Below, one piece after another: positions 1-10,575 of a stretch of DNA of 64,000 bases; within the stretch, counting starts at the first letter, position 1, and each line of letters begins with the position of its first letter. Where the stretch lies: positions 3,466,565 through 3,530,564 of the forward strand of contig CAJSYZ010000004.1 in assembly GCA_910574455.1 (NCBI GenBank). The letters are read 5' to 3'. The translations under genes were made by a program, and so were the position numbers. The notes below the pieces were generated by a model, which saw only the letters and a list, made by a program, of their open reading frames with translations, did not search any database and had not been told where the DNA came from. The DNA is from Trichaptum fuscoviolaceum (taxonomy: Eukaryota; Basidiomycota; Agaricomycetes; Hymenochaetales; Trichaptaceae).

Positions 1-27
1 TTTTCGAAACATGATCATAATACTTAC

Positions 28-615
28 CCCAGCAATATTATCAGTCAAGAGAGCGACATCAGAATATATCTTGCGAAGAGTATCGTTCAACGTAGCAACC
101 TGACCCTCCAAACTCGCAATCCTATCATCTGATGAAAGGCCTGGATGGCCTGAAGTCGAGCGAACCGACGCGCTGCCTTCTATGCCAGTGTGCGACATGG
201 CACCTGGATGGCCTGAAGTCGAGTGAACCGACTCGTTGCCTTCTATGCCAGTGGACTGTGCATTTTGTGCCACAGCGTCAAGCAGTTCACCCATAGTACG
301 TCCGGGAGATTTATTAGGTGGTTCGAGAACACCGCCAGGTCCCGGGACGCGATAATCGGCCAGTGATGGTGACCTTGATGGTGGTGGAACGGATGTCGGG
401 AATGATTCCCCCCCTTTAAGTTCAAGTTTGGGCCTTTTCTGATTGGGCTCACTAGGACTCGGAGATTGACTTGCGCCTACTATCTGCGTGTACGCAGCAA
501 TCCTGTTTGGGTGTTGTGAGCTGCCGCCACCAGCGGGTGAGTTGCTGATCTGCCTGTGTGAGCTGCCGCCCCTGCGTGAGCTGCCGCTACCACCTCTAGA
601 ATTTGATCCCGACAT
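28..615 (-). CDS. First exon of an unknown repeat-borne gene (left copy, continues off window)
   Basis: Reading on the minus strand from the ATG at 615, the frame is open for 196 codons to a GTAAGTAT donor at position 27; the second exon lies off the window. The protein starts MSGSNSRGGSGSS and is Gly/Ser rich, then carries PNQKRPKLEL, which looks like a small basic nuclear-localisation patch, then two near-identical Gly-Ile-Glu-Gly...Ser-Thr-Ser-Gly-His-Pro-Gly segments, and ends in a heptad-like helix (DDRIASLEGQVATLNDTL). The right copy of this exon (60345-60988) has the same structure but a one-base insertion breaks its frame, so the left copy better preserves the N-terminus. I do not recognise the family. 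Confidence 0.6.
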
Positions 616-1325
616 GTTAATTGTGTGAGACCCAAGCGTCACTGGCGTGGTGGGATAATATTCAAGTTCATCATTCCGATTCCTTTTACGATCTACAATT
701 TAGTTATTGTCAGAACCAACAAGGGCGTTCGACTCAAACTCAGGCTCACTGGACATTTTGGACATTTTGAACAAAACTGTGACTTGAAGCCTGATAGGAG
801 GTTGTTTTGCTTTCTCCAACAGCTTCAAAATGGAGTTAAAACTGGTGCAATAGTATAGTAGCTGTGAGCCTACCAACTCCGAGTCCGACTCCGAGTCGTC
901 GGAACCGAATAGTAGTATCTTGAACTTCGGTTCAAATTTAGAGATCAAGTTGCCAGTATACTAGTAGTAGTAGATAGTACTACTCAGGCTACAACTTGAA
1001 GTTTGAAGATCTCAGTCAGCGGATGAAGTTGAACTAGGAGACTGGTTGACTCACCGCCAGCCTGAGTACCGCCAGTGGCAGCCTCTGAACTAAAATTTAG
1101 GTGGCAGGGACTTCGACTTTAAGGTGAGAGGGCTTCAAGCTGTTGAAAAGAACAACCTTGAGTACTACTAGAGTACAGTACTACAGAGTATAGTAGACAA
1201 AGACACGATACGTCGATGCCACTGGCAGGGCAGGGGTAGTCAGGCTACTAAATGCGGAACTTGAATCTGAACTTGAAGCCAGACTTCTCAGGCTCACGCC
1301 ACTCAGCCACTGTATTTGGCAACAA
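616..1325. promoter_or_regulatory. Divergent promoter region of the left cassette, motif rich
   Basis: This stretch lies between the minus-strand gene starting at 615 and the protease remnant. It has no convincing ORF. It is dense in short words: CACTGG and CCAGTGGCAG, CTCCGAGTCCGACTCCGAGT, ACTTGAAG and CTTGAACTT, and clusters of TACTAGTAG. The same words fill the corresponding interval at 60989-61821. In the left copy the part nearest the protease gene has been deleted. Confidence 0.5.
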
Positions 1326-1568
1326 TTGTTGGAGATGCGCACCTCCGGTTACGGTGATATTCATTTCGGATTCGAATCACAAAAGGATGATGCAGTGATG
1401 TCGGAACTTGCGGAATATCATCCACAGATTAAGGTAACTAGGGCTAACAAGGGCTCGAGTACATGGAAAGCGTGGTTTAATGAGGAGCACCACAAGGTTG
1501 AGCGGGAACGAGCAGCATTGGGACCTTTTAATTCACTTAGACCGCAGACTCGGAGTCAGACGAAGTAG
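1326..1568 (+). pseudogene. 3' remnant of trypsin-like protease gene
   Basis: The 80-codon open frame matches the last 80 or so codons of the protease-like gene ending at 63181, with a few substitutions and a three-residue loss (SGFGYGD versus SGYGD). It contains IHFGFESQ, an acidic patch and a basic C-terminus, and ends at the same TAG. The GDSGS segment and everything upstream are missing because of the internal deletion, so this copy cannot make a protease. Confidence 0.8.
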
Positions 1569-2639
1569 CCTGAGGACTCAGGCTTGTACTCAAACTATTT
1601 CTAACTGTTTTCTTTTCGTAGCATTACCTCATACCAGTGCATACCACTAGTATTCAAGTTGTGTCTTTGTATGTTTGTCTCCTGTTCTGTGTTCGTCGAC
1701 CTTATACTTGTGTTTTCTGTGCATCGGTATTCAAGTTGTTGTATTCTGTATGTAAATAAAAAACGATATGAATTGTTTACTAACTATTCCGAGTCGGACT
1801 TGGACTCACTGGCACCAGTGATGCTCTAATTACTGCCCGATAAATTCACGACTGGCTCGAATCCGGGTCTACCAACCTGAAGACCGAACATCGTTACGGG
1901 TCATTGTTCGGCAACTTGAACTTTTGAGCTGAACTTGAAGTCCCACGACTCGGACTCGGTCTCAGGCTCTGACTCGGAAGTTCTTCCGACTCGGAGGTCA
2001 GCTTGAAGTCGGAAACTACTAGTACTAGTAAACTAAGCCTGAGGGGCGAAGGTCGGTCCGGCTACTACTACAACTGCTCTGCTCGACAACTATTAGGTAT
2101 AATAATTTTAATGGAATGACCGGTTGTTATTCTCGGGACGTTCTAGGTCAGAGGGAACTGGACGGCTTGACTTATGCTATTGCCTTCTGGCAGACGACGG
2201 AGGAGCTGGATCAAATGGGCTTTGCGACCAACCTTGATTCAAAGACAGACACGCAACTTGGTAGTATTGTTTTCCCGACTCCGAGTCAGCAAGAGCCCGA
2301 CGTGGACATCGCCGCTCGCCTTTTCCCAGACTGAGCCCCTTCCTCAACTCCCCCACCATGCGCACAAACTCTCTCATCTCATCCTCTTGCACTACCTTGA
2401 GGCTTGTCATTTTCTTCAACCTTGGCGCTGTCTCCTTCACATATGACATCTTCCATGCGCTGCTCTCCTGCACTTTGTACTAAATTATGTCGTAACAGAT
2501 CTGGGCGGAATGGGAGACAGAGGTCTGCACGAGCATGGCACAGGAGTTCAAGGCTGGTGAGTTTATTCTCCTTCTCAATCCTTTTACTTCACGTTATTTA
2601 CATACCATTTGATACAGAATCCTAGCTCACACCGTTTAC
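1569..2639 (+). other. 3' flank of cassette with a short conserved ORF
   Basis: The stretch from 1569 to 2386 is nearly identical to 63182-64000. It holds AATAAA-like sequence near 1757, then motif-rich DNA (CGAGTCGG, CTTGAAG, ACTAGTACTAG) and a 72-codon ORF at 2116-2334 that is conserved in the second copy (63729-63947). The ORF starts MTGCYSRDVLGQ and I do not recognise it; identity between recent copies is not evidence of selection. From 2387 to 2639 I see a possible intron (GTGAGT at 2559) but no recognisable protein. Confidence 0.4.
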
Positions 2640-4020
2640 AGCGCACGCAAGATGGTGCAATTCTGGAACACCGCCAGACAGCACCACCACCATTGCCATC
2701 GCACTCCTGCTACTAGTAGTACCCAGCATCGACATGATGACTTCCCACGTGGGGTCTGACACTGGCATCACAGGCCCTCCGTCGTCCGCTACCACCACTG
2801 ACAGCCATGGTCAGGTTGGAAACTAGAGACTTCCGGAGACACTTTCATTGTTGTGGGGACTGGTAAGTAGCCCTAGTAGTTATCCGCTATTGCAACAATA
2901 GCTCATGACCCGATGAACACAACTACATGACTGGCTGATGCTATGGTTGTTGAAGCGCTTAGAATGCCAGCACGCTTACGAGTTCGAGACGACAGCGCGC
3001 ACCATCTTGCCGGGCAAGTCTTCTTTCAGAGACAAGTCATTCGGAGATGAGGAGCTCAAAGGCTTCCAGTTTGCCTCACCAGACGACCATCAAATTCATA
3101 TCTATTTCGCTGATTCCATGGCTCATGGCGGGGATTTAAGAGATGCTCCTTGCCGACACAAGGGACTTCTTGCAATCAGAGAAGGTATGTACATAAAGTG
3201 CCACACATCGACTGAAAGTTTAACCTCTCTTTCTGAATCAGTGGTGCGCTGACCGTGGTAACCGCTCTCGTCGCGACAATTTCCTCTATCGTGTCCCTGG
3301 CTTGGGCAGATCATCGTTGATCCATGCCCTTGCTGGCGCGCTCATGCTCGACATTCTCGCCATCTCACGTTCCGCCTTTTGGATGAACGATGTGGCGTTG
3401 TCGTCGCTTATGGGCCGTGTGCCTGCCCCGTGTATTGTCCTTCTCGAGGACCTTGATGCTGCATTCACTCGCTCAACTTCGCGCGACGGGTCCTCAACCT
3501 GTGTTCCTGGTGGTAAGAAGAAGAGCTCTTTGTTGTCCGACAACAAGGATAAGATGACGATGATGACGACAATGAAGAAATTGGCAAGAAGAAGAAAAGC
3601 AAGAAATATGACACTCTATCCGACGTGAACACGCTCTCTCTTTCTGGCCTTCTTAATGCACTTGATGGTGTCGCCGCTGCTGTTGGCCGCTTCCTCTTCT
3701 CGTCGCAGCGACGAACCATCTTGAGCGTTTCGACCCCGCGCTCTCGCGCCCCGGTGGCATGGATGTTTGGATCGAGTTCAAAAGCGCAAGCCCTAGGCAG
3801 GCTCAAGCGCTCTTCTGCGACTTCTTCCTGTACGCGGACGTCAAGAAGCCCGAGATCACCAAACGCGAAGGCGAGCTCGATGGGATCAGCCTCCCCACCA
3901 CACCCCATCCTCTGGATCGATTTCGGAAATTCCGGTGTCGGTATTTGCGTCCGATGCCTCGAGTACCGCAACCTTGAGCTCGAGCTCATTGATGAGAGGT
4001 GCGTCAAACAGTCTACCTGA
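2640..4020 (+). pseudogene. BCS1-like AAA ATPase pseudogene
   Basis: Fragments in several plus-strand frames line up in the order expected for fungal BCS1-family AAA proteins. At 2980-3180 there is YEFETTAR and then FQFASPDDHQIHIYF. At 3277-3500 comes the AAA core: a degraded P-loop reading VPGLGRSSLIHALAG, where the lysine of the usual GxGKS is Arg, then LMGRVPAPCIVLLEDLDAAF, which is an intact Walker B. The frame is lost near 3548 in the acidic linker, resumes with LSLSGLLNALDGVAAA (3640-3685), breaks again near 3700 at the TTN/sensor region, and resumes as MDVWIEFKSAS at 3759. The usual arginine of SRPGR is Gly. Two frameshifts and two lost key residues make it a pseudogene. Intact BCS1 relatives act in the mitochondrial inner membrane, but many fungi carry expanded paralogues. 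Confidence 0.88.
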
Positions 4021-4886
4021 CGTTGGCAAAGCAGCTCACGACGCAAATTGCGAATGCATCAAACGGGAAAAAGTATTACTTCATCTTAGATATCGTTCAA
4101 GTAGTCATGTCCTATTCCTCGACAAACACCTCTGTGCCACCACCATTGCCGCCGAAACGGAGATCGCTCGGTTTCAATATGCAGAATAAGTCGATTATCG
4201 GCCGACAGCGCAATCCCCCCAGCTCTAAGGTCAAGAAACGTGCCTTCATTCAATCTACTTCTTTCAAAGCGGATTGGGGTGCATTGATCCCATTTCCCAT
4301 ATCGGCATGGTTCCGGTTTCGAGTTGTGTCCAGGGATGACTGATTGTATGACGGCTTACTCGTGGCTTTGCCTTCTAGAGCTGATGGAACAGCTTCTTGT
4401 GCAGTGGGCTATGTCTTCCTGACTTCTTCGGAGTTAACCTGACTCACTTTCTTGTTTGTTTGTGCATAAAATGAAAAGAAGCCTCATAATCGAGTCATCT
4501 AGAAGAAATCCTTCTTACCTCCTGTCAGTTCAGCTTGAGGTTTATCCGAGCCATAGTACAATGCACTGATAGATTCCTCTCTTCTTTTCCCAGAAGAATA
4601 AGGCATCAGAAAAATGCGTGCAAGAGCTTTGTATAAATGTGAACTCGGAGTGGGTGTCGCCCCTCCCCGCCACCCACCCACCCACTCAACCCTTCGCCAT
4701 GAACTTTTATCACATTCTGTTGGGGCTACACATGCTCCTATTGATTGACCATGCTGTGCTTCGAGTACGCATCGCGCGAAGACTTCCTTGGACACAAAGG
4801 AGGATATCTAGGATGCAAAAATTCGTGCTTACTTTCTATTTCCTCTCAAAATCACTGCACTGACTTTTTGCCAGCTTCACAAACAG
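4021..4886. other. Intergenic, no gene recognised
   Basis: Short ORFs occur on both strands, none with recognisable sequence. The first part may still be decayed 3' sequence of the BCS1-like pseudogene. A possible extra upstream exon for the exonuclease gene near 4745-4880 cannot be excluded. Confidence 0.4.
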
Positions 4887-5744
4887 ATGCAACATCTCCT
4901 CGACTACCTGGGGGTTCCGCCAACGCCTCTTCTTCAACTTCGCAGTTATACACTCGGACCTCTTGTTCCTGAAGTATGTCTGACCACCGCGACGATGGAG
5001 AATGCCGTAGACGTCATCTATGCTTCCTTGCCGGATGCCCCGGAACGACGCTTCGTTGCCCTCGACATTGAATGGGCGAGTAACTCACCAGAGCTATATC
5101 GCGTGGACCTCATCCAACTCGCGGTTCAGCAACATGTGTTCCTCCTCCGGACTCATCTACTTAATGAACTTCCCGCGAGATTGACACAATTATTAGGTGA
5201 TGAAGCTGTATGGAAAGTGTCAGCAGGAATCGCTGGTATGAGAGTCCCATTTCTTCTCTCATTATTTGGCATAACTGAACTAATTGGCAGGTGATGCAAC
5301 TCGCATCAGGAATAAATTTGGCGTTCCCGTAACCTCCTGTGTCGATTTGACAGATTGGGCGCGCTTCGTTTACCCCGATTTCTGGCCAAGAACGCTAACT
5401 TGGCTCCAGCTGCTTCTGAACCCCCGTCTCTGGTTCAAGTTTCCGCAACCGTTTATAAAGCTGGAGGAGATGGCAGGCAGACTCCTGCAGGCAAACATTG
5501 AGAAGGATGCCACGGTCACGAGGAGCAATTGGGCCGAAGTTGAGCTGTCGGCTGCTCAAGTCCATTGTAAGTTATCCTTTTCAAGTTGTCACTCAGGCTG
5601 ATCATCTTCTCACTTGCATCTGCTCTATTAGATGCGGCAATCGACGCGCACAGCACGTTTGCTGTTGCTTCCGTCTTGAATCAAGATGCCTTGGCCTTAC
5701 CGGATGCAGAAATCCATCACTTCCCAATGCTCGATATTGAGTAG
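4887..5744 (+). CDS. 3'-5' exonuclease domain protein (DEDDy, RNase D/WRN type)
   Basis: Three exons (4887-5235, 5291-5566, 5632-5744) separated by introns of 55 and 65 nt with GTATGA/GTAAGT donors and CAG/TAG acceptors give a 245-residue protein. All three exonuclease motifs are present: motif I VALDIEW (Asp60, Glu62), motif II in KVSAGIAGDATRIRNKFGV (Asp118), and motif III YAAIDA (Tyr209, Asp213), created exactly by splicing at the second intron. The family removes nucleotides from the 3' end of DNA or RNA with two metal ions. The protein is little more than the catalytic domain, with no helicase or HRDC domain, so the natural substrate cannot be told. The start at 4887 is the first ATG giving a full domain; an upstream exon is possible. 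All motif residues are present, so it is probably functional. Confidence 0.85.
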
Positions 5745-6388
5745 GCTGAGGCCCGTTTGAATAGTGCTAACGGTGTTATCTTGTTGAGTAAATTGTTGAG
5801 TGCATGCTCTTGTCTTCAAAAGTTGCCAGGAGCATCGTGATTGTATCTATTATTGAATTGCTTCTCGTTGAATGATCATTGTAGACTGAGGTTGTCAATG
5901 GTGTTTGCTGTCGCTTTCAAGATGTCATGAAGATGAAGGTAGCTTGAAATCTCAAAACAGAGGTTCAAGTTCACTTGAGTACAGTAGTGGTAGTATAGTA
6001 GTAAATCTCACTTGAGTCTGACTTGCCACCTGATGTACAGCTTCCCTCCTTACGCACTGATTTTGTCCTGAAACGCCGTTTTAAGGCCATCAGGCAGCCA
6101 GGCAACACTTCAGGCAGGCATGACAACGCTTCAACCCATTTAAGGAAGCTCCAGGACGCGCCAGCCGCCGTTAGCAATCTCTGATGTATTACACTTGAGC
6201 ACTGAAATCCTGACTTGCATTCTGATGCACTGAGAGACGGCTTGCATCCTGAAACACTCCTTATTTCAGTGAGATAAGGCAATCAGTGTATTTTCAGACG
6301 AAGTAGCGACCCTTCAGACAGGTGCCAGCCAAATCAGGACGCGTCAGGACGCGTCAGTCGCCGTAAGCAAAAGGAAGTTTCCCTGATG
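5745..6388. other. Intergenic, degenerate repeat-like sequence
   Basis: No coding sequence is recognised. The stretch 5940-6380 contains repeated short words (CAGGCAG, TCAGGACGCG twice in a row, TTATTTCAGTGAGATAAGG) and resembles in vocabulary the stretch 47280-47540. It may be an old non-autonomous element. The tandem array begins abruptly at 6389. Confidence 0.4.
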
Positions 6389-7149
6389 TTTACTCAGGTG
6401 TTGGATTATTTGGGCTCTGGGGGCTATCACTTTACTTGGGCTTCGGGGGTTGTCGGATAATAGTATAATTTAGGCAATTACATGTACGTAGTTCGACTCT
6501 CTGTTTTGCATTGTGTCTTACGTCTTTCACTAGGGAACCAAATATCCGAGTTGTTCGCAATCGGTATGTACTCTAGTTTATCTTTTGTCTCACGTTGTTG
6601 CTTACAGATCTCCCTCTTTTAAATCCCATTCCCTGACCTGACCTTGGTAAACGACGGATGCTGCAGCTCCGATGCGTGCCGGGTTGGGTCTCTCGCTGCT
6701 TTCTTTTCTTGTTTAGGACTTTCGACTGCAAAGACTTGCTCTGGGCTGAATGCGACAGAATATAAGGGGAAACTATGACAGTACAGGTAGGGAACTTATG
6801 ATCCTATGATGTATATGCGTAAACTAACATCTTTTCCGAGGTTTGACTTGTAACACAACTCATTCGCTAACTCAAAGTAACTCCCACATATAGGTTGAGG
6901 CCTTCGGGCCTTCTGTTTAGTTACATACATGTGTTGTAGTTACCACTGGCAATGAATTAACTCTACATCTATCAACTTGTGTGTTTCCATGGCAACGGGC
7001 TGAAGTGCAAGTTGAAGCAACAGCATAATCAGACAGACACAAGGTTTACGGTTGTCAGTTGAATGCCGGAGCTAGAAAGACATGCCAGTGCGCGCGAGAC
7101 TGGTTGCGGATCAAATTGAAAGAGAGACGAGTTGAAGTTGTTAGGTTAA

Positions 7150-7605
7150 TATGCAGATAGACATGTGCGGAACACGGCCGCAAAGCATTAGATTCAATTG
7201 GGATGTGCGAGGCCTAGCATATGGTTGCAATAGCAATGTACTGCAGACGCAGTCAGTGAATGCAGATAGACATACGCGCAAACAGTAGTTCGAACGCGAG
7301 TTCTAACAGTCACTAATGGAATAATGCAGATAGACATGTGCGGAAGAAGGCCGCAAAGTCAATTGGGATGTACTCGATTCAAGAAGTAAAAGTAGTGCGA
7401 GGGCTGGCATATGCTTGCAATAGCAATGCACTGCAGACGCAGTGAATGCAGATAGACATGCGCGAGAGGCTGGTATTGCGGGTCGAAAGGAAGTGGTTCG
7501 AAAGAATGCAGGTTTATTGCGATTTGCAAGATCGAGTAACAAAGCTGAAGTGTTGCAGGAATGCAGGTGTATTGAGATTTGAATGCAGATAGACATGTGC
7601 GATGT
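7150..7605 (+). repeat. Motif A array, unit 1 (five interspersed copies)
   Basis: Five copies of a motif close to TGCAGATAGACATGTGCG sit near 7151, 7260, 7325, 7446 and 7585, separated by 65-140 bp of unrelated sequence. They lie 0.8-1.2 kb upstream of the C2 gene start. Copies recur at the same places in units 2 (13165-13620) and 3 (19178-19633). Their spacing and sequence constancy suggest protein-binding sites; this is inference. Confidence 0.7.
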
Positions 7606-7639
7606 GAAGTCTTGCGGCAAGGCAGACGGAGAAGGAGAA

Positions 7640-7651
7640 AGCCAATCAGCG
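7640..7651 (+). promoter_or_regulatory. CCAAT box in the C2 gene upstream region
   Basis: AGCCAATCAGCG is kept in both the type A heads (here) and the diverged type B heads (for example 34228-34239), about 740-770 bp before the ATG. CCAAT is the site of the heterotrimeric HAP/NF-Y factor. The distance suggests that the transcript has a long 5' leader, possibly with an intron ending near 8322. Confidence 0.4.
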
Positions 7652-8380
7652 CACGGCGATCTGAGGCGGGACCGTGACCACTGGCAATCCCAGCGCTCTG
7701 GCGCTCTGGCATAACGAAACTGCAAGCACCAATGGCTGCCACGTTCACCGAAGGTTTGATCGAGTTCTCTCACATATCTAGATATCCGTTTCGTCACCAG
7801 CACGATGCTGGGCACATGGGAGATCCGGCCTCTCACGGCGAAATAGGAGGCTCAGGTTTCGTTCTGCCGAGCATGAATATGGAACATGCTCAATCGTTTC
7901 AAGACGTCGTCATTCCTTCATCCGTGTCGCCGCTCTTCTTTCTCCATTCATTTCCCCACCCTTTCCCAGGTACATTTGAGACAAATTGTGCTCACATCTC
8001 AAAACAAGCTATCGACTTCAAATACAACCATTTCTCATCAAATCCCGCCTAGAGTACCTTTTCATCAAGAATATGCCTAGACCAATCTTTCAACTCGCCC
8101 ATTCGTTGGTTGAAGCTCAAGACACGGGTTTTCTGAAATCTGAGTCCGGCGGCAGTCTCGAATGCTCGGCGGGACGGGGAATGCCGATTGAGTGCCCCTT
8201 GCTTAATTAGATTGGGGTGACTGAAGCAATATCTTGCTGCTTCCGACTTGAACACCATCACTATCATCATAGGGGGAGGATGTCGTATGACTTACGCCGT
8301 CTTTTCTCCAGACTCCCCATCTTAACGCGACCGGTCGCGAACGAACGAAACGACACGATTTAGAGACATCAAGCTGCACG

Positions 8381-9705
8381 ATGCGTTCAACGTCGCATCT
8401 CACTGGCACGTCGTCCACGTCGACAGTCAGACCCAAATCACCGAGGTCGAGTGCTCATACTCGAGCAGAGTCGCCGCTGCCGAAGAACAGCGTTCGCACT
8501 CATCTCGCAGACTTTCTGCCACTTCCACGCCACGCACTCTTCCACGTCAAGGTCACGATCCACCAGCTCTGGAATGTTCCGTTTGTCAACGGTCGATACA
8601 GTGTGCGATGGAAGTTTCAGAATGTACAGTCTGTGCGAGGGAATGGGCTGAAGGCGAAGATGAGAGCGTCGGCGGCGGCGTCGGTGTCGAATTTGACGGC
8701 AAAGGGGAAGGGCCGGGTGGTGAGCGGTGAGAGCATGGAGAGCAACGGAACCGGAAATGAGTCGCTATTTCCCTCAGAGGATTCATCAAGATCATCGGTC
8801 ATGAACGACGGAGCGTCGTCTACAAACCCCTCGCCACTGCTAAAGACAGCATTCTTGCCTGACAACGGGGATGTGCTCGAGTTCTCACACGACTCCCGGG
8901 GGCGCACGGACTATGTTGATTTGAGAGACCATAACGTGAAATGGGGTCAGACAATCAATGTTCTCGTTCAGATGGATGTGCACCGAGATACCAAAGAACT
9001 GCAGCCGAGCGAGCTCAAGCTCGTGGTCGAGCAAGTGAGTGTCTCAATGACATTATGCGTTGAACGGACTTCTTATTCGTGCAGCTTGTCATTCCCGGTG
9101 ACCCAGATTCGCCTCAGACCCCACGCCTGGGTGCTGTGTACCTCAATCTGGCAGAGTACGCAGATGAGGGCCCCGTCACTCGCAGATATCTCCTCCGGCA
9201 AAGCAAGATAAACGCAACGCTGCAGCTCACCGTCGAGCTCACACATATCGACGGCGAAAAGTCTTATAAATCTCCACCCCTAAGGAAGGGCGAAGTCATG
9301 GCGGGAGTTGCGACACTCCTTGAGAATAGCCCCTTCGGCTCCCTCCCTCGCCCGTCCTTCTCTCGCCAGGCATCGACCAGGCCTGCGTTCGGCCTAGAGA
9401 ATCTGACACCCGGCGGATCTCGACCGAGCTCCCCACGATCCCGCGCGCACAGTCCGAGTCCGGAATCACTACGAACGACAGACAACATCATTGAGGCGAT
9501 CTTTAACCCTGTACCTACGAGCTCCACTACACCTTCGCCGTTTACATACTATGTCCCGCCAAAACCTCGCCCTTTACCTGCGCTGGATCTTAGCACCATA
9601 CATGATCAGACCGAGGACGAACGTCCACAGAGTGCTGTCAGCAGAAGCACCAGTGTATCTCGGTCTATCTCGATGTCGACTCATAGCAGTCATTCGCATG
9701 CATGA
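8381..9705 (+). CDS. NT-C2 domain protein, truncated copy 1
   Basis: Two exons (8381-9034 and 9085-9705) around a 50-nt intron encode 424 residues. The N-terminal C2 domain of the EEIG1/EHBP1 type spans about residues 53-273 (HVKVTIHQLWNVPF, then RYSVRWKF, later LQLTVELTHI) and is complete. Relative to the intact copy at 35005-36698 the reading frame stops early, at a TGA made by loss of 11 bases after GCATGCAT, which removes about 120 Ser-rich C-terminal residues. Such domains bind membranes or partner proteins in endocytosis and signalling. Whether this copy is expressed is unknown; its upstream DNA was copied with it, so it may be. Confidence 0.75.
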
Positions 9706-9990
9706 GAAGCCTACTCGCCAACGTTGGTGGCAAAAATTCGGACACCATCGGCAACAATTCAAATCAGGGCAAAAGTAGCCACCCTCCGTCTCAATCACGG
9801 AACAATCTGGCAATGAGATTTTTGGTGGAAGCAAACAAAAAACATATCATTCTAGGGTTAGGACAGCAAATCAAACTTCAAGAATTCTGGCTATCTCCAC
9901 GTCGTCCAATCCTCCTTTTTTATACATTTGACGATAGTCTCCCCTTGTATAGGGCAGAAAATCGTGGGTGGCTACTAACTAATTGCGCTT
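9706..9990 (+). pseudogene. Remnant of C2 gene 3' end and fusion junction, unit 1
   Basis: Bases 9706-9830 still match the end of the intact gene (GAGAAGCCTACTCGCC through to a GAGATTNTTGGTGG motif) but with several short deletions. After TTGGTG the match stops, and unrelated DNA (GAAGCAAACAAAAAACAT) begins. This is the breakpoint where the gene's 3' end was joined to the upstream DNA of the next unit. Confidence 0.75.
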
Positions 9991-10560
9991 CTAGATCGTC
10001 GCTCGAAGCTCTTGTGCGTCAAAGCACCCCTCAAATCGATTGTCGATTACGCGGCCTCGCGACGCTTAGGCGCTCGTCGAAGCGCCGACTGCAAGCATGA
10101 ATAGACAAAGTAAGTCGAAATCTCTTTTTGCGCTGTCAATAAAAATGCTTACATTTACTGCGGGAGCCAAGTTAACGCGTCGATTGCGCCGCATCGACGC
10201 TTAGGCGCTCGTCGAAGCGCCGGTTGCACATCGTCGCTCGTAGATTCTGTGAGGTATTTGTTAATGAAATGTAATCATTGTTACTTACCATAGTCTGAAA
10301 GGGCTCGGGGACAAAGGGGACAATTGTTTCGCCGACTTGCGCCGACCGCAAATTGCTTCAAGATCGTCGCTTACTGCAACGAGAGGTAAGTCAATAACAT
10401 GGTACACCTTAATGTAATAACAGACACTTACCACTTAGTCATGTAGACTACTGCATGGCTCGGGGGCGAGGGAGGACAAGTTAATGCGACGGCGAAGAGG
10501 GGTCGACGGGGAAGGCCAGGGTAGCGCGACGGCGCAACAGCATAATGCAATCTACTGACT
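9990..10560 (-). ncRNA. Predicted spliced antisense transcript, unit 1
   Basis: On the minus strand a TATA box (CTATAAAAG, 10578-10586) is followed by a series of perfect fungal-type introns: 10374-10431 (58 nt), 10247-10288 (42 nt) and 10089-10152 (64 nt), all GTAAG donors with CAG acceptors. The exons between them share CGACGA-rich words and a hairpin (GGCGCT, six-base loop, AGCGCC). No frame stays open through the exons; the best short frame is Arg-rich. The locus points at the 3' end of the truncated C2 gene. The introns are conserved in the diverged type B units, which supports real splicing. It could be a non-coding antisense RNA, or encode short basic peptides. Confidence 0.5.
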
Positions 10561-10575
10561 CGCTAACCTTTCCCC

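Larger units (their letters stand above)
1..2386. repeat. Left copy of a long dispersed repeat cassette
   Basis: Bases 1-2386 match 60317-64000 almost base for base, in the same orientation, and both copies run off the window, so the true repeat is longer. The order is the same in both: first exon of an unknown minus-strand gene, a motif-rich intergenic stretch, then a protease-like gene on the plus strand and its 3' flank. The left copy lacks about 1.2 kb that corresponds to roughly 61685-62922; the junction is near 1300-1320, where GCCACTCA is joined to TATTTGGCAACAATTG. The right copy instead has about 45 extra bases near 60785-60830. This is seen directly by comparing the two ends. That it is a segmental duplication or part of a mobile element is inference. 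Confidence 0.93.

Noticed and set aside
1840..1890. tRNA-like T-arm (CTGGCTCGAATCCGGGTCTA)
   Set aside because: The 5' half has no matching acceptor stem, D arm or anticodon arm.
3465..4046. 193-codon minus-strand ORF over the BCS1-like region
   Set aside because: It lies opposite clear AAA-domain remnants and has no recognisable sequence of its own.
7303..7836. 177-codon minus-strand ORF (also at 19331-19864 and, shortened, 13375-13851) with recurring MSICIQ/HVYLH words
   Set aside because: The recurring peptide words are just motif A read on the other strand; type B heads have it in shifting frames, so it is not a conserved protein.
7732..8052. 106-codon ORF upstream of the C2 gene (MAATFTEGLIEF...)
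   Set aside because: The type B head keeps only part of it and changes frame and start, so it is more likely leader or promoter DNA than coding sequence.
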